From positions 2,852,001 to 2,916,000 of the forward strand of contig NW_024104898.1 in assembly GCF_003945595.2 (NCBI RefSeq): a DNA stretch of 64,000 bases. The letters are read 5' to 3'. Of this stretch, positions 61,196-64,000 are shown piece after piece. The notes under the pieces are model-generated. The model worked only from the letters and a program-made list of their open reading frames with translations. It had not been told where the DNA came from and did no database searches. Every line of letters begins with the position of its first letter. The first letter of the stretch is position 1. This DNA comes from Pipra filicauda. Its lineage: Eukaryota; Chordata; Aves; Passeriformes; Pipridae. The translations under genes and the position numbers were made by a program.

Positions 61196-64000
61196 CTAAG
61201 AAGAATAAAACAGTGAAAAAAGTAAATCAGCATGTGCCTCCTCCTAACAGCAATACAAATACTGAGGTTTGGTAATGGAAGGGAGGAAAACTGTTACCCT
61301 TTCTACTACCACACTGAATTATCTATTAACCTCAAGGTCAGAAAAGAAAGCCTTGTGACCTCAGACTGAAATTCGCCTACAAAATACCGTGAACCTGAAT
61401 CCATGACTGCAGTAATTTTAGACATGAGAGTAAAGTGAACTAAGAAAGACAAAAGTAACACATATAACTTTTGCTTCTCTTACTGTGTTATAGAACAGAA
61501 AAAAATGTAACTCCCTTACAATAGTGTCTGACAAACTAAATTTTAGTATTTAGATAGAAACTCTATGCCTTAAAAATTTATATACAAAGAGCTGAGTAAA
61601 ATTCACAAATACAATATGAAAAACAAAGGAAACATGACTCATGATTAAAGAGCACAAAACAAAGTCAAGCAAAACTTGCTTAAGTAGCAACCAAGGTAAC
61701 AGAAAAAAGGCAGAATGATTTTACGTAGTTGAAGTATATGAAATCCATTAAGAAAGAAAAATTAGTTGACAAGGACAGAAGAAAAATAATATCATGAAAT
61801 TAGGTAACATGATGTTCTGTACTGGTATTGAGAAAAAAAAAAATTTCCTTACTGTGGGAATTCAGTGTAATAGAAAAGCAAAGAGCAGAATGAAAGCACC
61901 ATCCCTTGAAGTATATGAAAAAAGCCTGACAACGAATTAATCTAAAAAAAAATAAACCACATACCACATAGGGCAGAAATCCCCAAAGGATGAACCTAAA
62001 GATATAATAATTCTTCAGCTTTGTGATTCATGGTTATAATCTGTCCTTCTAAATACATTACTGTGAATAAATCAATGGCTTAATACTGCATAAATCTCAA
62101 TGCAGTATATTTGTAACCCTAAAGACCATACCTGTTTTGGCCAGCATAATCAAATTTCATCAAACTTTCCAGAGTTTTGATGAAATTAGATCCTGAATAT
62201 CAACAACATAGTTAGGGCAAATCTCTGACATCTGACTGGTCTCCTGACTATACAAGATGTCAACAATTGCTATATTATTCAATAACTTTTCCTGTAAGAA
62301 AGGGCTACAGACAAAATAGCAACTTACCATCTAGATCATGAACTCTTTCTTATTCATTAGTTTATTAGATTATCTTATGCAACAACAAATTTCAAAGTAA
62401 ATGAATATGACCACAAAACAACAGTTCAAGCATCAGGTATTCCTTTCTTATCTCAGGGAGAGAAATGCACCAGTGTCACAGGAGACATCTACAATTTGGG
62501 TAACTATTTTGTAGCAATATTTACTTACACAGGTGCTGAGTCTGCATGTGTGGGTGTGTCTGCATGCATGTGGGTATATGCATGCATGCACAGACATTTT
62601 TAAAAGAGAGAATTTATGACTGTGAAGACAATCTAATGTACTGCCACAGGATCATTCCATAATATAAAAGCAGTAATCTGCACTGCTGAGTCCTTAACCA
62701 GACAGAGCTGAAAGTTTGTTTCTGTTACCATTGGGAAAAAACCCCTTTGCTTAACAGGATGCAAGACAGCAGCAGTATTCTTATCCTAGTAAGAAAATTT
62801 GAATTTCTGTACCATTAAACAAAGTTAGCAATAGTTGGTGCAGACCTCTTAAGACCACAGGCTTTTGCAGAATTGCTTAACGTTATAGATCAAAATGGGA
62901 CCCAAATATTTGAAGGGGGATATATAAGTATTCATAGCCTGTATGAACAATCAGTCACAGAGGAAGGATGACAGAATTTACAAATTTCTGCGAAGAGCAA
63001 GTCTATTTTCTACTGAAACGTCAGTATGATAAGAAATAATTAAAATAATTCCTGAAAGTAAATGAATGTTTGCTTTGATTTTTATTTTAAATAGAAGACT
63101 ATGCAATGATATTTTGGACATACTTAATTAGCACTTTTTAAAATATGTATTTTTCTAGATTATATTAGTAATACATACATCTATTTATATCATTAACTTA
63201 ACAGCTTTTACTGGCCTCCAAAGAGACATTCAAGTCTTAGATGACATGGGGGAAAATTTCCTTATCTAAAAGAAACTGTGGGTATTATTAGGTGTTGCTT
63301 ATTCTCTCTGAGGCAGAACTGAGCTAACATCCAAACTGATGTTGGAGTTACTGCGTTGTTCTCTCCACTCTCCTCACAGTAACGCGGATGAAGAGGAGCT
63401 GAGAACACGCCAGCCACGTGGCAAATGAGAGTAAAGCAAAACTTTAATGCACATGGCACATGTAGAGCTGCAGTGAAACAAGTGCATAGAAAAACATTCA
63501 GGGGAGACTAAGACACTTTGCAACTCCTTGTTACACTGTTCAAGGCTTGTTCAAAAGATCCATGTATATTTGTGGCTGAAAAGCAAACACAGTGATCTGA
63601 CGGTACAAGTGGAAAAAGAGAAAAGACAAATTAACAATTTGAAAACCTTCCTGTGATCCTGAATCACCACTAAGATACACAACTTCAGGGAAGCTAGATC
63701 TTTCTTCAATCAAGCTAGAATCATCTAAAAGCTAGCAAATGAAACATTAGATATAGAGCTTACACACTTCTGAGAGGCTCCTAATGCTCTGAAATGGAAA
63801 CTCCGCTTTCTCTCTGTGAAATCTTAATTCTTTGTGCTCAATAAGACACAGGTCTGTGAAGCTGAAGTCTCTTTCTTCTTTTGCCTTATTAGAATCTTTC
63901 AAAATGTGAGCAGATAAACACAAGGAAAAATATGTTCTTCAACGCCTCTATCGTGCAGGGCTTAAAAGCTCAATAATTACACAAAATGACCCTTTATATC
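61196..64000 (-). other. AT-rich intronic or intergenic sequence to window edge
   Basis: No recognisable coding exon. A GT/CA-type alternating tract lies at 62541-62592. The minus ORF at 63262-63459 has no family match. It is likely still inside BTBD9, given that the preceding exon is missing. Confidence 0.5.
62541..62592. repeat. TG/CATG-rich alternating tract
   Basis: Imperfect TGTG and GCATGCATG repeats form a mostly alternating purine-pyrimidine stretch, which is potentially Z-DNA-forming and polymorphic. Confidence 0.75.

Noticed and set aside
1..64000. CRISPR arrays, prophage, operons or other prokaryotic systems
   Set aside because: No regularly spaced repeats and no long ORFs. The sequence is clearly vertebrate, with CR1 elements and GT-AG introns.

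Overview
The window is vertebrate nuclear DNA, most likely from a bird. It has no operons, ribosome-binding sites or long ORFs. It does have GT-AG spliced exons, one isolated CpG island, short microsatellites and three copies of the CR1 LINE 3' region, the dominant avian interspersed repeat. One CR1 copy ends in the typical ATTCTATGATT-like tail. The species cannot be decided from the sequence.

The firm protein-coding content is the 3' end of a minus-strand gene that I recognise as BTBD9. It encodes a BTB/Kelch-type adaptor with C-terminal F5/8C-like (discoidin-type) repeats. Two consecutive exons are visible: an internal 79-nt exon at 53795-53873, and the terminal exon whose coding part is 49255-49359. 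Splice sites and phases agree. The terminal exon stops early. About 29 more codons after the stop still align with the mammalian C-terminal tail but are interrupted by a second stop, and an AATAAA signal overlaps the old stop codon. The next upstream BTBD9 exon was not found, so that intron should exceed 10 kb and run off the right edge.

Layout. 1-19.3 kb: no recognisable gene; one weak exon-like ORF at 5.66-5.88 kb (minus). 19.4-20.2 kb: an orphan CpG island with a 17-bp minisatellite and no assignable gene. 20.2-49.1 kb: mostly single-copy non-coding DNA with an antisense CR1 piece (29.9 kb), two sense CR1 pieces (37.3 and 43.2 kb) and a decayed LINE reverse-transcriptase fossil (38.0 kb). 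49.2-64 kb: the BTBD9 3' end and its introns, becoming AT-rich. A second exon-like segment at 61.04-61.20 kb (minus) has a strong acceptor and a CpG-rich open frame that I cannot assign.

In mammals BTBD9 lies tail-to-tail with ZFAND3. The left part of the window is where ZFAND3 3' exons would be expected, but I could not find them. I see no evidence of a new multi-gene system. The items most worth checking are the BTBD9 tail erosion, the 61-kb exon-like block and the orphan CpG island.
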